A DNA stretch of 64,000 nt from Burhinus oedicnemus (Eukaryota > Chordata > Aves > Charadriiformes > Burhinidae). Location: positions 525,988-589,987 of the forward strand of contig VFFE01006710.1 of NCBI GenBank assembly GCA_008921705.1, given 5' to 3'. Below are positions 1-15,100 of this stretch, piece by piece (the first letter of the stretch is position 1; each line of letters starts with the position of its first letter). Both the position numbers and the translations under genes were made by a program. Under the pieces are notes generated by a model, which did not search any database, was not told where the DNA came from, and saw only the letters and a program-made list of their open reading frames with translations.

Positions 1-3000
1 CGGCTTATAACTGCAACTGATAAAATGAAACTTTTTGTCTAAAGACACCTGGTAAATTTGTGCAAACCTGTGTAGATAGTGCTTTCTGAATGAGCTGGTA
101 CTCGGGTTTGTTTTTTATTGTTGTTGCTCAGTGTTGACCTTGGACTGTTTTATAACTGGACAGTCAAAACTGATCTTGAACACAGGATTAGCAAATACTT
201 CTTGAAATTTTCTCTACAGATACTCTTTAAACAGAACTGGAGAAAAGGGAAGGAGAGCCCTCAGTTTATAAGAGGGCAGCTGAGACAGAGATGTGGGTAA
301 AAATAACCTCCCACATTAAGACACTGATTTGAAGTGCCTAGACTTTTTGAGTGCTTTACAACTTCATAGCAGTTTTTACATTCAAAATAACACTCCCATT
401 AACATTTCAAGCTGAGGAGGCATCAGCAGCCAGGAGTAACACAATGCAGAGGACTACTGTTAAGTGATTTTTGCCCACTGTCTGTGTGCAACTCTGTGAT
501 GGGGCAGAATCCACTTCCATAGAGCAGCTGCGGCTGTCTTGAGTAGGATACCATGTTTTCCCTTCCTGTTGTAATTGCCTGTCTTGTTCAGTGCCTAGGG
601 TTTTTTTATGTTACTGAGTCTGATTTTTTAAGAGATAAATACCCTTCAGTACTCAGCTCTCCTTGGATTCCAAAGCTAGTCTGTCCCTAGGTACTGGGTG
701 ATACAATGTGCCTTGTTAAACTGTACAGTGATTCTTTTTTTAACATATATGCATAAAGATGTTCCCAGTGGGCTGCATTAAGTTTGCACAACCAATCTTA
801 ATCCTGACTTTTTTTTGTTTTAGTGCTTGACATGACAACCTTAATGTTGACATATAATTCTTTAGACTTTTTAAAGAAAAAATTGAAAAAAGAGCTCAGA
901 CTCTGTTGATTGGATCATCACTGAGCTACACCTTCAAGTATATAACATGCTTCTGCCAGATTAGCTGATGGGCTAAATGAAAGCAACAGTAGGTTGTCAT
1001 CCACTTCAGGAGCTTGGAGAAGATGGGGATGGCCTGATTTCTCTGTGCTTCGTGTGCGCTTGCTGATGGCAAGAATTGCATAGCTTAAAGCTTTAGGGTT
1101 TTCTTTGAAATGGATTCTGCTGTTAGTGTCCTAAGCTTTCATCTGTTCTACTTGTGTCAGTCTCTTTCTGTTTTGTATTTTCTTTTGCACTTCTCCATAT
1201 CCCATTCTCCTTACTGTCCTGGTATGTTTGCCAAACAGATTTTGTTACTAGTTTCTTTTTCATTCCAAGATATGTCTCTCCTGGTGGCAGCCTTTTGTTC
1301 TGCAGGCATCGTCATCAACTCTTGTTCCTTCCAGAACTGGGCAGCAGATACTGCCTGCAGTGTCTAGTCAGTAATTACTAGACTGATTAATAATTATTAT
1401 TAATACCGGTTATGTGGAGTCTGCTTCTACCAATCATGGATCAAACTTCTCTTAATTGTTTTTAAACATAAATTGGATTCAAGCCTTGGTGTCTTACTCA
1501 GATATGTAACCAGGCAGCATGGCAAGTAGGAAGCAGTAGACAATGAGATAGTCAAGCAGTAGCTAGTGGGGTCGAGTAGGTCTGGTAGGCTGTGTCCAAA
1601 CAGACCGTATCATGGTGTTCTTTTGTTTTCTGTATATCTTTAATTACATGCTCTAGTTCATGAAGAGACACATTTGTTTCTATATTATAATAATCTTAAA
1701 AAGTTGTACTGTTTTTATATTTCCCAGTCTGCATGTTTTTCTCTATATTGCCAAAGTTGTTTATCTTAGAGCTTTGTTAATTGCTTCATTATCGTGCTAG
1801 TCATTAGTTTATTATTTGGCCAGTTATTTGCATTCTCAAGTACTCTTACTTCATTGGAGCTGTGATGTAAATTAGGCTCCACAGCTGTCTTTTTTAGGTT
1901 CTAATGACATTGCTTTCCTCTGTAGTTAGCTTCACACAAAGGACATCTCTGAAACTTAAATTTCCTTCCGTTTGGGCCCCCCTCTTTTTTTTTTCCTCCT
2001 CCAACTCACCTGTCCTCCCCCCAGCCCTGACATCTTTTATCTCCCTTATGTACAGTCACTTCCCTTCCTTTTCCAGTTTCAGTCTTTGACTCCAGTAGTT
2101 GACAAATCTGCATGTTCTCCTGCAATTTCTTTTCCCAGCCAACCTTGTATTAGCACCGTGTTGATTTCTTGTTGAATTTGTTTCTCCTTTTCTTCCCCCA
2201 GTTTCTTGCTTTCTGGCCTTTTTTCCTTGCTTACCTTGACTCGATCATGATTTCCAGCCCATCACATATCCTTCTTTCCTCTCGTTTCTGATTTAAGTTA
2301 TTCTTCTCTTTCCTGAAAATATCTCTCTTCTTCCACTTGCATTTGTCTTCCTTCCTTCTCACTTCTGAAGTCAAGTAACAGTCATCTAAAGAGTGCAAGA
2401 ACTTTCACATCCAGGTGCTCAAACTGCATTTAGCCTCACTGAAAATTACAGCAATCGTGTATTGCAGTTACAGAATAATTTCATTTTTAATATCCAACTG
2501 GGGAAGCCCGGTGTTGGACAGGTTTTTGAAATTGCAGTCTCAATAAGAAGCAAACTAGGCTTTTCAGAAAGGTTTATGCTTGTGGAGGTATTCGAGAAGA
2601 CAGCAAAAATCCTGTAGTAAGATTTCTCCTGGCAGATGTGAAATCCGTGCCCCAGAGAATGGGCACTGGAACTGCTAAAGGTAAGATGGCTAAGGCAGAA
2701 ATAGGTTGGTTTGTTTTGTTTTTTTCCTTGGTCCTGCTCTTGGAAACAGCTTGTTTTGGCTGAAATACTCAAATTTATCCTAAACCATACATTCAGCATG
2801 TGGTGAGCGTTGTCAGTTGTAGGGAACTGCAACGGGGGCTAATAATTGGACACTGGCAGATGGCCTTTATATCTGATACTGCCATTTTACTTTAGTAAGT
2901 GTAAAAATTATGCAAAATGACTCTTGAAAAACTGACTCAGTGTTTCAGTGACTCGTTATTACATTTACTGTTTAACTCTTCTGCTGTTTTATTATACAGT

Positions 3001-3114
3001 GAAAAGGAGGTAATAATGAAAGTCAATTAAGAATTTAAGTAGACGTGAGAATTGGATTTAGAATTGTTAGTGATCTCTAAAAAGAAAACAAACTCTTGAT
3101 TACTTTTTCCCTAG
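1..3114 (+). other. TDRD9: Intron of TDRD9 upstream of the first exon in the window
   Basis: No TDRD9 coding segment recognised. Contains a strongly pyrimidine-rich stretch from about 1960 to 2370 on the plus strand. Short open frames at 1110-1381, 1904-2175 and 2393-2617 match nothing known to me. Confidence 0.6.
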
Positions 3115-3169
3115 GTTTGAGTGAAATAAGATACATGCACTCATGTCTCTCAAATATGTTTAATAAAAG
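3115..3169 (+). CDS. TDRD9: TDRD9 exon (helicase C-terminal domain, first in window)
   Basis: Acceptor ...cctag, donor GTAAGT. The exon enters with two bases completing a split codon and reads [18 protein letters not shown]. This fits the segment just after the LPG of the helicase motif commonly written LVFLPG. The exon carrying LVFLPG was not found in bases 1-3114 and is probably before the window. Confidence 0.85.
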
Positions 3170-6100
3170 GTAAGTTAGACCACATTTGTTTCAGTTCAAT
3201 TAAACTTGAACATGAATCCTTCAGCTGTATGAGTTCTAAGTACATAACATGATTTAGCACAGAGGTGTAGTTAATTTTTATATTCTTGCATCAGTAAATA
3301 TTTCACTAATATATTTTCTTTAGGTGGCAAGTATACCCACTTCACTCATGTGTGACATTAGAAGAACAAAGTAATGTATTTTTGGCTACAGTTCCTGGCT
3401 ACAGAAAAGTAAATATTGTTGAATCATTACTTTATGTGGGAAGCCTTTTTCTAGAGTAATAATAGCAAATAATAATGTATAGAAATTAATATTAGCTGTG
3501 CCAAGTCAAACCATTGTGTGAGGGCAAAGCAGTTCTGTTTTTTCAAGATATAACCTAATTGCCTTTCTTACCAAGCTGTTGCTTTAACTGGTGTTTAGAC
3601 CTCAAGAGAAATGCAGTAACAGGAAATTATCATTAATTATTGTGTGACACTGGTTTTATCCTTAAGAATAGTTTGTGCACGTCGATTCTTCCACCTGCAT
3701 GACGGTAGTATGATGCTGGTAGCACTGCATAGCAAAGTAGTCCCCCAGTATGGGGGTCTTGCCTGCTTTGTACCCCACATTTTGGCTAGTGTCTTGGTTT
3801 TCTTTATCACTGCTAATAGGGTGATGTTTTCGTATGACAAAGGTGTAAGGCAATATTTCCATTCTTCCTCTATATTGTGATATGCTATACTACTTTATTA
3901 TGCTTTTCTGATCCTTTATGCTGCTTTTTTTAATATGCAGAGCAGAAATACTGTGTTGCCATTACATTTATATTTCTTCATAGCAAGTTGGATTTTTCAT
4001 GTAGAAACATTAATTTTTTCTTTATGCATTTTTTGCTTCAAAACTCAGGTTATTCTATCCACAAACATAGCTGAGAGCTCTGTAACAGTTCCTGATGTTA
4101 AGTATGGTAAGTCTTCTAAATCTTGTAATTGTGTATACACTGTATTTGTAATGTTTTCCTTACTTGTGCTACCCTAAATCTCTACAGCATGTCACCATTT
4201 TACAAGGCATTGCTGTTGGAGTTTAATTTTGACAGTTGTTGGATTCTTTTACAACAGAGAACAGTTTTAAATCTGAATATATGAACAAATAGTAGAGCTA
4301 CTGAGTGGGATGTTGGTTTTAATCTTTACTGGAGGGGGAAAAAACATTTAAATGCAGTAACAAGCAGAATCAGACCTCATGTCACACATACCTTACGCTT
4401 TTTATTCACATTCTGAATATATTTTGAAACAATTGCATCAGATTAAGCAAATTCTAGTATAGAATATCTATATGCATAAATGATTGCCTTTTAATGCTTG
4501 TCATCTGCACTGTTTATTATATTTATGTTAAAATCTTTTTGCAGTTCTGTTAGCATTCAGAGTATCCTGGGTCTGGTTGTTTATAAATATAGTGTTCTCT
4601 TTATTGGTTTTCAAATAATAGAAACTTTCCTTTTCTGATAACACAAAATCAACCTGTATTTTTTCCACTGCCGTGAGGATGAATTGTTTCATAATAATAC
4701 TAGATTTTTTTTTTTTCTTAATTGCAGTGATAGATTTCTGCTTAACTAGAATTTTGGTTTGTGATGAGGAAACTAATTACCAAAGTTTGAGACTTTGCTG
4801 GGCATCTAAAACAAACTGTAATCAAAGAAAAGGTGAGATGACAATAGGTAGTGGAAAGGAATTTTAGAAGCTAATCTTCATGGAGAATTCTGTGTTGCTT
4901 TTCATTTTATAAACAGTAAAAAGCTGAGATTATTTTTGCCATGAATAATTTGTATAAAACCATAATACTTTACCATGTCAGGTTATCAAAATGTGATAAA
5001 ACAACTATGCCTGAATATTTTATTTTGTTCAAGTATTTTTCCAGAGGAATGTTTTGTATTTTATTGAAAAATACTAAAATTCATGGACCATAAAACTTAT
5101 GAGGATTCTTTGTTATTTAATAGGCCATTTTAAAAAAAGGGCAGATAGGTACTGCTAGGTATTTATTAACTACTTGTGAGTTTCAGCAGTAAAAGAAAGT
5201 TTCGTGTCTGTTTGTCACTCTTAATTCAGTTGAAGTATCCGCAGCAGTGTCTTTAGTGTAGATTAGTGTTTGTAGCACAAGGTTAAATAAGATTTTGTAC
5301 CAGCTCTTCTAGTAAGACAGCACTCAAATATAAAAATATTTTAGTTTCAGTCAAAAAGAGTACTAAAAATTAATTACAGTGACATTTTTAGATATAAAAA
5401 TATCCTCATTTTAAATATTATGAGGACTTCACAGTTACAGCTTGTGCCCTGGCAGGGCACCAGGTGCCCACCAAGGCTGCTCTATCACTCCCTCACCTCA
5501 GCTGAACAGAGGGAGAGAAATTACGATGAAAGACTTGCAGGCGAAGATGAGGACAGGGAGACCACTCAGCAATTAGTCACAGGCAAAACAGACTCAACTT
5601 GGGGAAATTAATTTAATTTATTACCAATGAAATCAGAGTAGGGTAATGAGAAATAAAACCAAATCTTAAAGCACCTTTCCCTCTTCCCTCCCGTCTTCCC
5701 AGGCTCAAGTTCACTCCTGATTTCTCTACCTCCTCTCCACAAGCGGCACAGGGGGTTGGGGAATGGGAGTTGCAGTCAGTTCATCACAGGTTGTCTCTGC
5801 CACTCCTTCTTCCTCACACTCTTCCCCTGCTCCACTGTGGGGACCCTCCTACAGGAGACAGTCCTCCACGAACTTCTCCAGCTTGAGTCCTTTCCACAGG
5901 TTGCAGTTCTCCACGAACTGCTTCAGCATGGGTCCTTTCCACGAGGTGCAGCCTCTCAGGAGCAGACTGCGCTAGCATGGGATTCCCATGGGGTCACAAG
6001 TTCTGCCAGCAAACCTAGTCCGGTGTGGGCTCCTCTCTCTCCACAGGTTCACAGGTCCTGCCAGGAGCCTGCTCCAGCACAGGCTTCCCATGGGGTCACA

Positions 6101-9100
6101 GCCTGTCGGGCATCCACCTGCAGTGGCGTGAGGTCTTGCACAGGCTGCAGGTGGATATCTGCTCCACCATGGACCTCCATGGGCTTGCAGAGGGACAGCC
6201 TGCCCCTCCCATGGTCTTCACCACGGGCTTCAGGGGTATCTCTGCTCCGGTGCCTGGAGCACCTCCTCCGCCTCCTTCTTCACTGACCTTGGTGTCTGTA
6301 GAGTTGTTCCTCTCTCATATTCTCACTCTCTTCTGGCTGCTGTTGTGCAGCAGTTTTTTCCCCTTCTTAAATAGGTTATCCTAGAGGCACTACCACCATC
6401 ACCGATGGGCTCAGTCTTGGCCAGCAGTGGGTCCATCTTGGAGCCAGTTGGCATTGGCTCTATCAGAAATAGAGGAAGCTTCTAGCAGCTCCTCACAGAA
6501 GCCACCCCTGTAGTCCCCCTGCTACCAAAACCTTGCCACGCAAACCCAATACACAGCTTTATTTCCGTTTGGTTCTGGGTTAGTGTAGGTTATGACAACC
6601 AGCCAATATACAACCAGTAGAAGCAGCATTTTGTATAGCAGACTTGGACTTGTTCTGCATGAGACTTAAAAATATGGCCTAATTGTCCAGTGTAATATCC
6701 TACTGAGTGGAGTACCCTTTAGTTTGTTGAAGTGAATGGTGTTTGAATTTGTGAAGATAGACTTTCTGAATCAGTGTTTTCTATAAATAGTAGATCGTAA
6801 AGATGTTTTGCTGTTCATCATGGTATCTTAAAAGTTGCTTATATAGAAGATCTTTGCTAGCTATAGAGTCAAATGGGCAATCCGAGTATAGTCTTTCTGC
6901 AAAGAAATACAAACGCAAAGGATATTTACTCTGCATATAGAATCTTCAGTTTGGGGGATCTTAAAACTTGCATTGACATAGTTATCTATATTAAATTTAG
7001 ATTCGGTAGAACTTACCTTTTCCTGGTTTTGAGGAAGTGTATTCTAGAGCAGGATTTGTCATGTCTTTTCAACTGAGAAAGATGGATGCTGATTTGACGG
7101 CAGTTATGTGAAAGAGGTATTTGAGTGAAATGCTTAAGTAACTCACTTGTTAGTTACTGCTGCTATGAAAGCAAAATTATTTCATCTGATCCTTATGTAG
7201 GAAAGGATCAAGAGAATGTCTCCACTGGGCTTGTCTGCTGCAAGAGAGCAAAATACTGGTCAGCCTGCATCATCAGCTGTCACGTGCTGCTCAGCTGCCC
7301 AGAAGCCTTGTAGATGGATGGGGTTTTGAACAGCTTGAAACTTGGGCAGTGTACAAATTGGTGATTTGTTCTTTTATGTGAAGGTCGTGCAGGACGTGTT
7401 TCCAGAGGGTATTGTTACAGGCTTGTACACAAGGACTTCTGGACAAACTTTATTCCAGAGAAGTCAGTACCTGAGATACTGGTAAGACTTTTGGGGAACA
7501 CCTAACAGGGTTTTTTTTTAATGTATGTGGTCATAGCAGAGACAGAAAGTTTTGCTTTACTTTTTCTGAAGACAGTGTACGATTTGAATAGTTACTAATA
7601 ACGGTAACACTGAATAGAATTCAAGTTGATAAATAATTGAAAAAGACCATTCCGCATAGTTTTCTTCATAGAAGGAGAGGCATTATAGCAGTGAAATTGA
7701 TGTGGATTAGAAATAAGCAATCTAGTCAAAAGAAAAATATCCTTATTTACACAAAATTAATTTCAGGTGTTACTAAATTATAAACTTTAACATTTTTCAT
7801 ATAAAACACTTTGTCACACTTCACATGGGGAGACAGTAAAACAAAATTGTCTTCCCTTCAGCGTTGTCCATTGGGAACTACAGTCTTAAAAATGAAAAGG
7901 CTTGATATGGGGGCACCAAAAGCCTTGCTGGCAACAGCTCTTTCTCCACCCAGTGTAGGTGACATTGAACGTACCATACTTCAGCTGAAAGAGGTAGGCA
8001 TTCTTTTGATGATGTTAAAATCAGGGTAATAAAAATGTACTGTAGAAGAGTTTTTCTTGGTATTTAAGGTAGTAGTAGCCTTAATTGGAACCTGAAATAG
8101 GAATTTTGTCTAGAGAATCTTTTCTCATATTTGACTGTTGTTTGGTTACTGTCCTCTTCAGCGTAGTTTCTGCAGTTACTTCATTAAAGTAGGATTATAA
8201 TTTCATCAGGGAATAATGATACTGTTTGTGAACCTGGTATCTGTGGTAAGAAAGAATAGAAAAAAAGTAAGAGAACTTGAACTCTGTAAGTGAAATTGTT
8301 TATTAATAAGTAGCAAAATCACACTCTTAACACCTTATGATGTATAGGGGTCAGCCGGAAGATCTCCTTCTGACCTGTACAAGGAAGTTGGTCATTTTGC
8401 TTTTCAATTATAAAGTCGATATAGGGTAGAACATTCATTGCTTTAAACTTTTTCTTTTCCAAAGTACATAAGAAATTATATCTGTATCATTTGTAGCTTG
8501 CTTTTATATTCAGTATATGTAATAGAAGCTTTGGTTTCAAAATACCGGGCTTTTAAAATTGGTTTAAGAACTTCAGCGTAATTACAGTTTTGATACTAAT
8601 TGATATTGCTTTGAGATAATTGCTTGCTTCTTGTCTTGTTTTCTTACAAACTGGTATTATATTTACTTTGTCAACTTTTACAAGTGAATAATTAATTTCT
8701 CTAGCTGGGAGCACTTACAACTTGTGTGCAAACAGAAGAAAATCTACACGATGGTGAGCTGACTTTCTTAGGAAAGGTATTGGCACAGTTGCCAGTGGAT
8801 CTGCATCTTGGAAAATTGATAGTCCTTGGACATGTCTTTGGGTGCTTAGAAGAATGCCTTATTATAGGTAATTGAAAGAATAGCATGTGAGAACATTTCT
8901 CTAAAAACAAGTGATTTGCAGGTTTTCATTTTGATTTGTTTTTATTGTAGCTGCAGCACTCTCTTTGCGGAATTTTTTTGCAGTACCTTTCAAACGGCAT
9001 ATCGATGGATACAGGTATTACCCTGGACGTTTTACAACTTCCTGGCTACATTTGGGAGCAGAGGGCTAAGTTGACCACTAAATACAATTTTTCATGTCAT

Positions 9101-12100
9101 GAGTCTAATTTTCTGTCAAAGTGCCAAGCAGTGCAAAAAGAAGCTTTTCCAGGGCAGCTGAGATACCAAAATCTATTTCTATGTGAACTAACTAGTATCA
9201 CAGAGCTAACTCATTCTTTTCTGAGTACAAGACCTGATTCTTCAGCTTTGCCTTTCTGATGTGAACATGTGGTAGTCTCTGGGGTTTTTTTAAATAATTA
9301 AAAAAATAATCCCACACAGTTTACTTTCAGCAAGGAGATGTGAATAAGAACAAATAATTACAATGTAAGTGTATTGACCTTGTTTATTAAAGTCTTGGAA
9401 GGTGTTAATAGTGTAGCATTCTGAGCTGTATAATACAGTCAATATTTGAAAAAAATATTGTTCATAATTCTTTTTGTTTGTATTGCCAGGAACAAACTGT
9501 TCTTTGCTGGGAATAGTAAAAGTGACTGTATTGCAATTGTGAATGCATTTAAGGTAAGTCTTTTTTCTGGCTTACCTCCCAGTGAAATCTGATAGACTTG
9601 GATGGAGCTTCATAGAATCATAGAATGGTTTAGGTTGGAAGGGACCTTAAACATCAACTACTTCCAACCCCCTTGCTGTGGGTAAGGACACCTCCTACTA
9701 GATCAGGTTGCTCAAAGCCTCATCCAACCTGGCCTTGAACACTTCCAGGGATGGGGCCTCCACAACTTCCCTGGGCAACCTGTTCAAGTGTCTCACCACC
9801 CTCACAGTAAAGAGTTTCTTCGTGAGATCTGTTCTAAATCTACCCTCTTCCACATTGAAGCCATTACCCCTTGTCCTATCACTACATGCCCTTGTAAAAA
9901 GCCCCTCTCCTTATTTCTTGTAGGCCCCTTTCAGCTACTGGAGGGCTGCTATAAGGTCTCCCCGGAGCCTCCCCTTCTCCAGGCTGAACACCAACTCTCT
10001 CAGCCTGTCCTCATCGCAGAGGTGCTCTAACCCTCTGATCATCTTTGTGGCCCTCCTCTGGACCTGCTCCAACAGGTCCATGTCCTTCTTATGCTGGGGG
10101 CTCCAGAGCTGGACACAGTATTCCAGGTGGCATCTCATGAGAGCAGAGTAGAGGGGAAGAATCACCTCCCTCGACCTGGTGGCCACACTTACTCAGGAGC
10201 TTCTCACCTTTGTAGGATCAGTTGTTAAAAACTTCACCTTACTCCTAGCTACTCAGTGATACTTTTTGAAGGCTGTGTCCTACTGTGTAACACCACTAGT
10301 TCTGATGAGTTAATTTTTACCACTGTGAAGGAGCCGCACAAGTTTGCATCAAAGTAAGGTGGCAAGGAATGGGTAAAAATGGGTTGCAGGCTCAGTTTCT
10401 GGGTATATTCCCTACTTTTCAATCCACTATGGCTTTTGAGGTGTTCGTTCTACTAAGCAGATGGAAAACAGCGTGCAGGGTGGAGGAAAAGAGAGAGCAT
10501 GCTGCTTATTTCAGTCTTTTGCTTGCTAGAAGTAGGAGCAGATTTTGAACTCAGGTTCTCTTGACCCCTGTGATCCTTTCAATAAAGGAGCTGTTTTACT
10601 TGGGGAAGCAGATTCTTTCCAATCTGGGAAGATTTACCTGTGTCATTCCAGCTACTATAAAATTGATGTCTCACTGCCTCCAACAGAGCAAATGGTGGCT
10701 AACTGGTAAGCAGAATGAAGTTTCTGGAATTAATAACTTGTGCTGAACAAGTTTCTAGTGTAGCATATCTGCTGTCTCTGTGCTATTGAGGATCCCACTG
10801 CAGCTGTTATAAATTTCATTGAGGTTGAAGTCTTCTGAACTGTAATGCTTGCTAGTACTGTGCCTTGTCATGCTTCTCTTGAAGGTCTGCTTGGTTTATT
10901 TTCCTGTGTCTTAATACTTTGCCTACATCTGTGCTGCTTCAGGACTTCCTTCCAGATTGTCTCTGAGTCTTTTTAGGAGGGAATGATAAAAGCCCTGTCA
11001 CGGACAGCAAGAAATTTGTATTTGCTGCAGACCTGTGTCTTCTAAACTGCAGACACCCAGAACATACAGCCTTCCGTGGTTCAGGAAGGTCTTTGATCAC
11101 ACTGAGTTCTGCTTCCTAATAAACTAAAATTTTTTAGGAAGATACTATTTTTGGGGTACAAAATATTTTTCATCGACCTTGGAGGTGTTTAAATGCTGTT
11201 GAATTAAAACATACTTAATTTTTTAAAAATAAATACAATAAAGCGTTTCTTAATTTATCTAGCTTGTCGTCTGTAATTTGCATAATTAGCAGTAATCAGG
11301 ATTAAATTCCCATAAGAAAGAGTATATTCTAGGTTTTCCAGAGTGTTCCTTATTTGCTCTGCATTAAAAGTGTTGTCTTTCATCAGATAATAGTTGTGGA
11401 CAATGTCCCATTTGAGCTCAATAAGAACAGATTTACATAGGGACATTTTGTTGTTGCAAATACTGATTGATAAAAAAGCACTCTGAACTGTTGTGTTGTG
11501 AACTTGCTTCAGTCTGCTAGCTAAGAAGTTACACTGCAAATGATAGCAAGTTGCCTCTTTTATCTGTACTGCTTTGCTTCCGGTCAGCTTATTATCTGTG
11601 TAGGCTTGCCATGTTGTAAATGAATGTTAGTATCAGCTTAAAGTAGGACTGAGGTGTTTTGTCTCAGGCCATGAATGTTAATAACCTGAAGGCTCTCCCA
11701 TCTTTTCCAAAGTGACTGTAGCTTTCCTGCTACTGTGCTTCTGTGTAGGCAATCCACTGACGGTCAGAGGAAATTGTAGCTTGTCATAAATCTACTTTAG
11801 TCAGGGCTGAAAAATGTGAAAAGCTTTTCTGTGGCATTTACTTCTCTATTGTAATAACCACAAATAAAATGCCAGAGACGCGGTGATGTTGCTAGCTCCC
11901 TTTTAACCGAGGGCAGTTTGGGCATTCTAGCACAGAATGCGTTTGGTGTTGTTTCTCCAGACTTCATAGCTTTGACTTTGTAATATTTTATTCTGTCCAA
12001 GTGTGATTTTTCTGTACGCTTGGCTGTTTGGTACCACAGTACCATGGACAGAGGTCGATCCCTGCAGTGACAAACGGCACAGGTAGAGCACAGGAAAGAC

Positions 12101-15100
12101 TTCTGCTCGAGGAACTTAGTATTCAAAATCCAACATTTTACATTATGGATGGTCTGACATGTTCTGTAATCTTCTGGAGACTCCAAAATCTTCAGCTACA
12201 GATTTAATTTATTCCATTTTGTGTATGTTGGCCATTTTTTACTTTGATGAAAGCTGTCTTCTTTTTCTGTACTCTGGTGTCAGAATTCTATGAAGCAGAC
12301 ATGGGCACGTGTGCCACTTGTACCCACTGATCCTGGGGCTCAAGCATCATCTTTCCTGAATTCCCCTTATATTGTTGTATACTATATTTGCCTCATGTCC
12401 TGTTTATCTGAAGGTGATATTTCTATAAACCAGTACGTTGTCCTGGAGGATAAACAGAAACATTCAAACAGAGCTTCCTGTGCAGTAGCTCTATGCGTGA
12501 CTGATGTGAAGGCTTTATGTTTTGAATGGCTGAGTATCGGAAAAGAACAGGGAAAGAACTTGTTTTCAAACTCCCGGGTTCAGATTAGATATCTTCCAGG
12601 ATAGGCTGAAGTTCTGTGAATCGTTAGCATGTCTTTTTTAAGCCCTTGTTTATGCAGAGGTTTCAGTGAATTAGAAAAAGTCAAAAGCTTTGCTAGTAGA
12701 AAGAGGAGAATCCAGGGAAGTAAAGGCTAATCAGCCTCGTTTAAGTGATGTGATTTAAAAAAGAAAGAGGTTTTAAAAGAAAAAATGTCAAATAAGTGGA
12801 GTTTAGTTTTCTGACATATTATAAGGCTTGGGTATGGAAATGGTGGATATCAAAAGCATTATTTAAAGTCAGTACATCAGACAGCCTCAATCTAGGTACA
12901 GAAATGCAGTCTGGCTATTCAAGTATGCTAATAGTGTCCACAGTACGAAGGAAAAATTACTATGAGGTAGCTTGCTGTCAAACTAGAAGAAATGGATTCT
13001 GCAGGCATCCATCATAGATTTGCTGCCTAATAATGAAATTATTTTCAGTAATATCCTGGGTACATTAATTTTTCTTCCAGTCCTGTTTTCTGGGAGGTAT
13101 CCACATCAGAATTGTATCCGAATTGGTCAGTTCACTTACTTTTGTCCCAAAGCAAGGAGAAAAGAAAGCAGCCTGCTTTATTACATCATCAAATCAAAGA
13201 ATCCAAGTTGTCCTCTTTATTCATGAATGTTTGCATGTGCTTTAATACTCAGTCCATCTCCTCTCAGAAAACTAGGTGGATAGCCTAGTGTGTTGCTGTG
13301 TTATCAGGTGGCTATTGTACCTCTCCCAACACAAATCAAGGCTTTCTCCTTTTAAGCCTTGGAACATAACATGCTCGGTCTGCTTTCGGAATGTACAAAG
13401 ATCCAGAATCTCTAAGCTATGTCCAGAAATTCAGTGACCTAAATGCTATGTCTCCAATTTAGTTGCAGGAGCTGATGGCAAGTTTGAGGCAGTATGTGTA
13501 ATTACAGTTTATGCAATTGTGCTTAAACTCCTTTTCAGTCTGTAGGTGCTGCATTGCATGCCATAACCTCGTAGCTGACTTGAAGGCAGAATAGTTGTCT
13601 TCCGATAGCAGTTTGTGTTCTTTAGCGTGTCATGGTACAATATTTGTAACCCTGCCACACTTTCAGCCCTCCAGTAATGCATTCTTAGAATTAAATTTTG
13701 CAGCCACACCACTTTGTGTGCTCACATACGAGCAAAGGAAGACCCAGGGTTCTTGCGCACCCTCAATAAAATAAGAGTAAGACTATTCATAAGAGTGAGA
13801 ATATTTATACCTGCTTAGGAACTAAACAGGCAAGCATCATATTGGACTAGAATCATTAGATAATTAAGGCTGGAAAGGACGTCAGGAGGTCTGTAGTCCA
13901 GTCTCCTGCTCAGAGCAGGTTCAGCCATTAGGCCAGTCAAGGTTACTCAGGGTTTTATAGACAAGATCCTCAAAAACCTGATCTAAGTTGGCTCTACTGT
14001 GTGGGATGTTGGAAAAATTGATCTGAAGAATCCTCGTCTAACCTAAATTACTGTGATTCAGGTTTCCTTACACTTCTTTGTGCTTAAATGTTTGTAGTCT
14101 GTGTTAGCCCGAGGGCATCTCTGGTTTTTAAATTGGTGTTAAAAAATTATCTTCAGTATAGGTATGGAAAAAACTTCATGGTTTTAAATGTCACATTAAT
14201 ATTTGTAGTAACTATTACTAAAGCACTACAGTTTGTGCCTGAATACTACACCACTTCTTTCTCAGGCATGGCAGGCCTGCAAAGAAAAAGGGGAGCTGAG
14301 ACATCCCAAGGTTAGTTAAGCTTTATTTCTTCTTTTCTATTCACGGTTGGTGACTTCAGTGCTGGAGTATTTTATATTCTTAGTAAGGAATTTTTGCTAG
14401 CAATCCTCCTTATAATAATTATGATTTTTCATAAGTAAATAGAAGCATAGGTTTTGAGAGAACAAGTCTTTGAATCCAGTGCTGAGTATTTGAAGGCAAT
14501 CCTGTATGTAGTCCCTTTCACAGATGGACCAACAATGGTTTGAAATCCAAGCTGAAAAGGGTAGTTGAAAGAAATATTTTTAGTATGTATAAGTTTCTCT
14601 TTTTTTTAAAGAAACACACAAATCTCTGCCCCGCCCCCCCCAAACCCTGAAAGATGGGAGATGTTTATGTGCATCAGTCATAAAACCCAGTAGTGTGCAC
14701 ACAGTAACTGCCTCCAGTCGTTCTGTTGTGTCTGTAAGATAAAACCTTTTTTATTTCTCTGCTTCTTTCAGAACATAATACGCTTTATGAACACCAGTGC
14801 GTAACATACAATGAGTTATAATGAGTAGCCAAGATGGCCAGAATCCGTCTGATAAAGTTATGCATCCAGATAAAGAAGTTCTATTTTTTGGAAGAAGTGT
14901 CCATCTTAAAAGTAGCTCCTGTAGTAGCAACACAGAGGATTTGGACTTGTGGGTTTATTTGAAAAATTTAGATGACCCACAGGTATACTGGTGGTAACCA
15001 AAGTACAGTTTATTAGTTAAATTTATAATTGTCTTACATTTTCATATATATCATAATACTCGATTGATACGGATGCAAAGAAAGCTGTGAAGTGAGATCA

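Noticed and set aside
2393..2617. 74-codon frame considered as an upstream TDRD9 exon
   Set aside because: The translation has no helicase motif, does not supply the expected LVFLPG end, and has no fitting donor in phase with the exon at 3115.
5756..6384. Open frames of 176 and 119 codons
   Set aside because: They lie wholly inside the solo LTR on the opposite strand and show only its GC-rich internal text.
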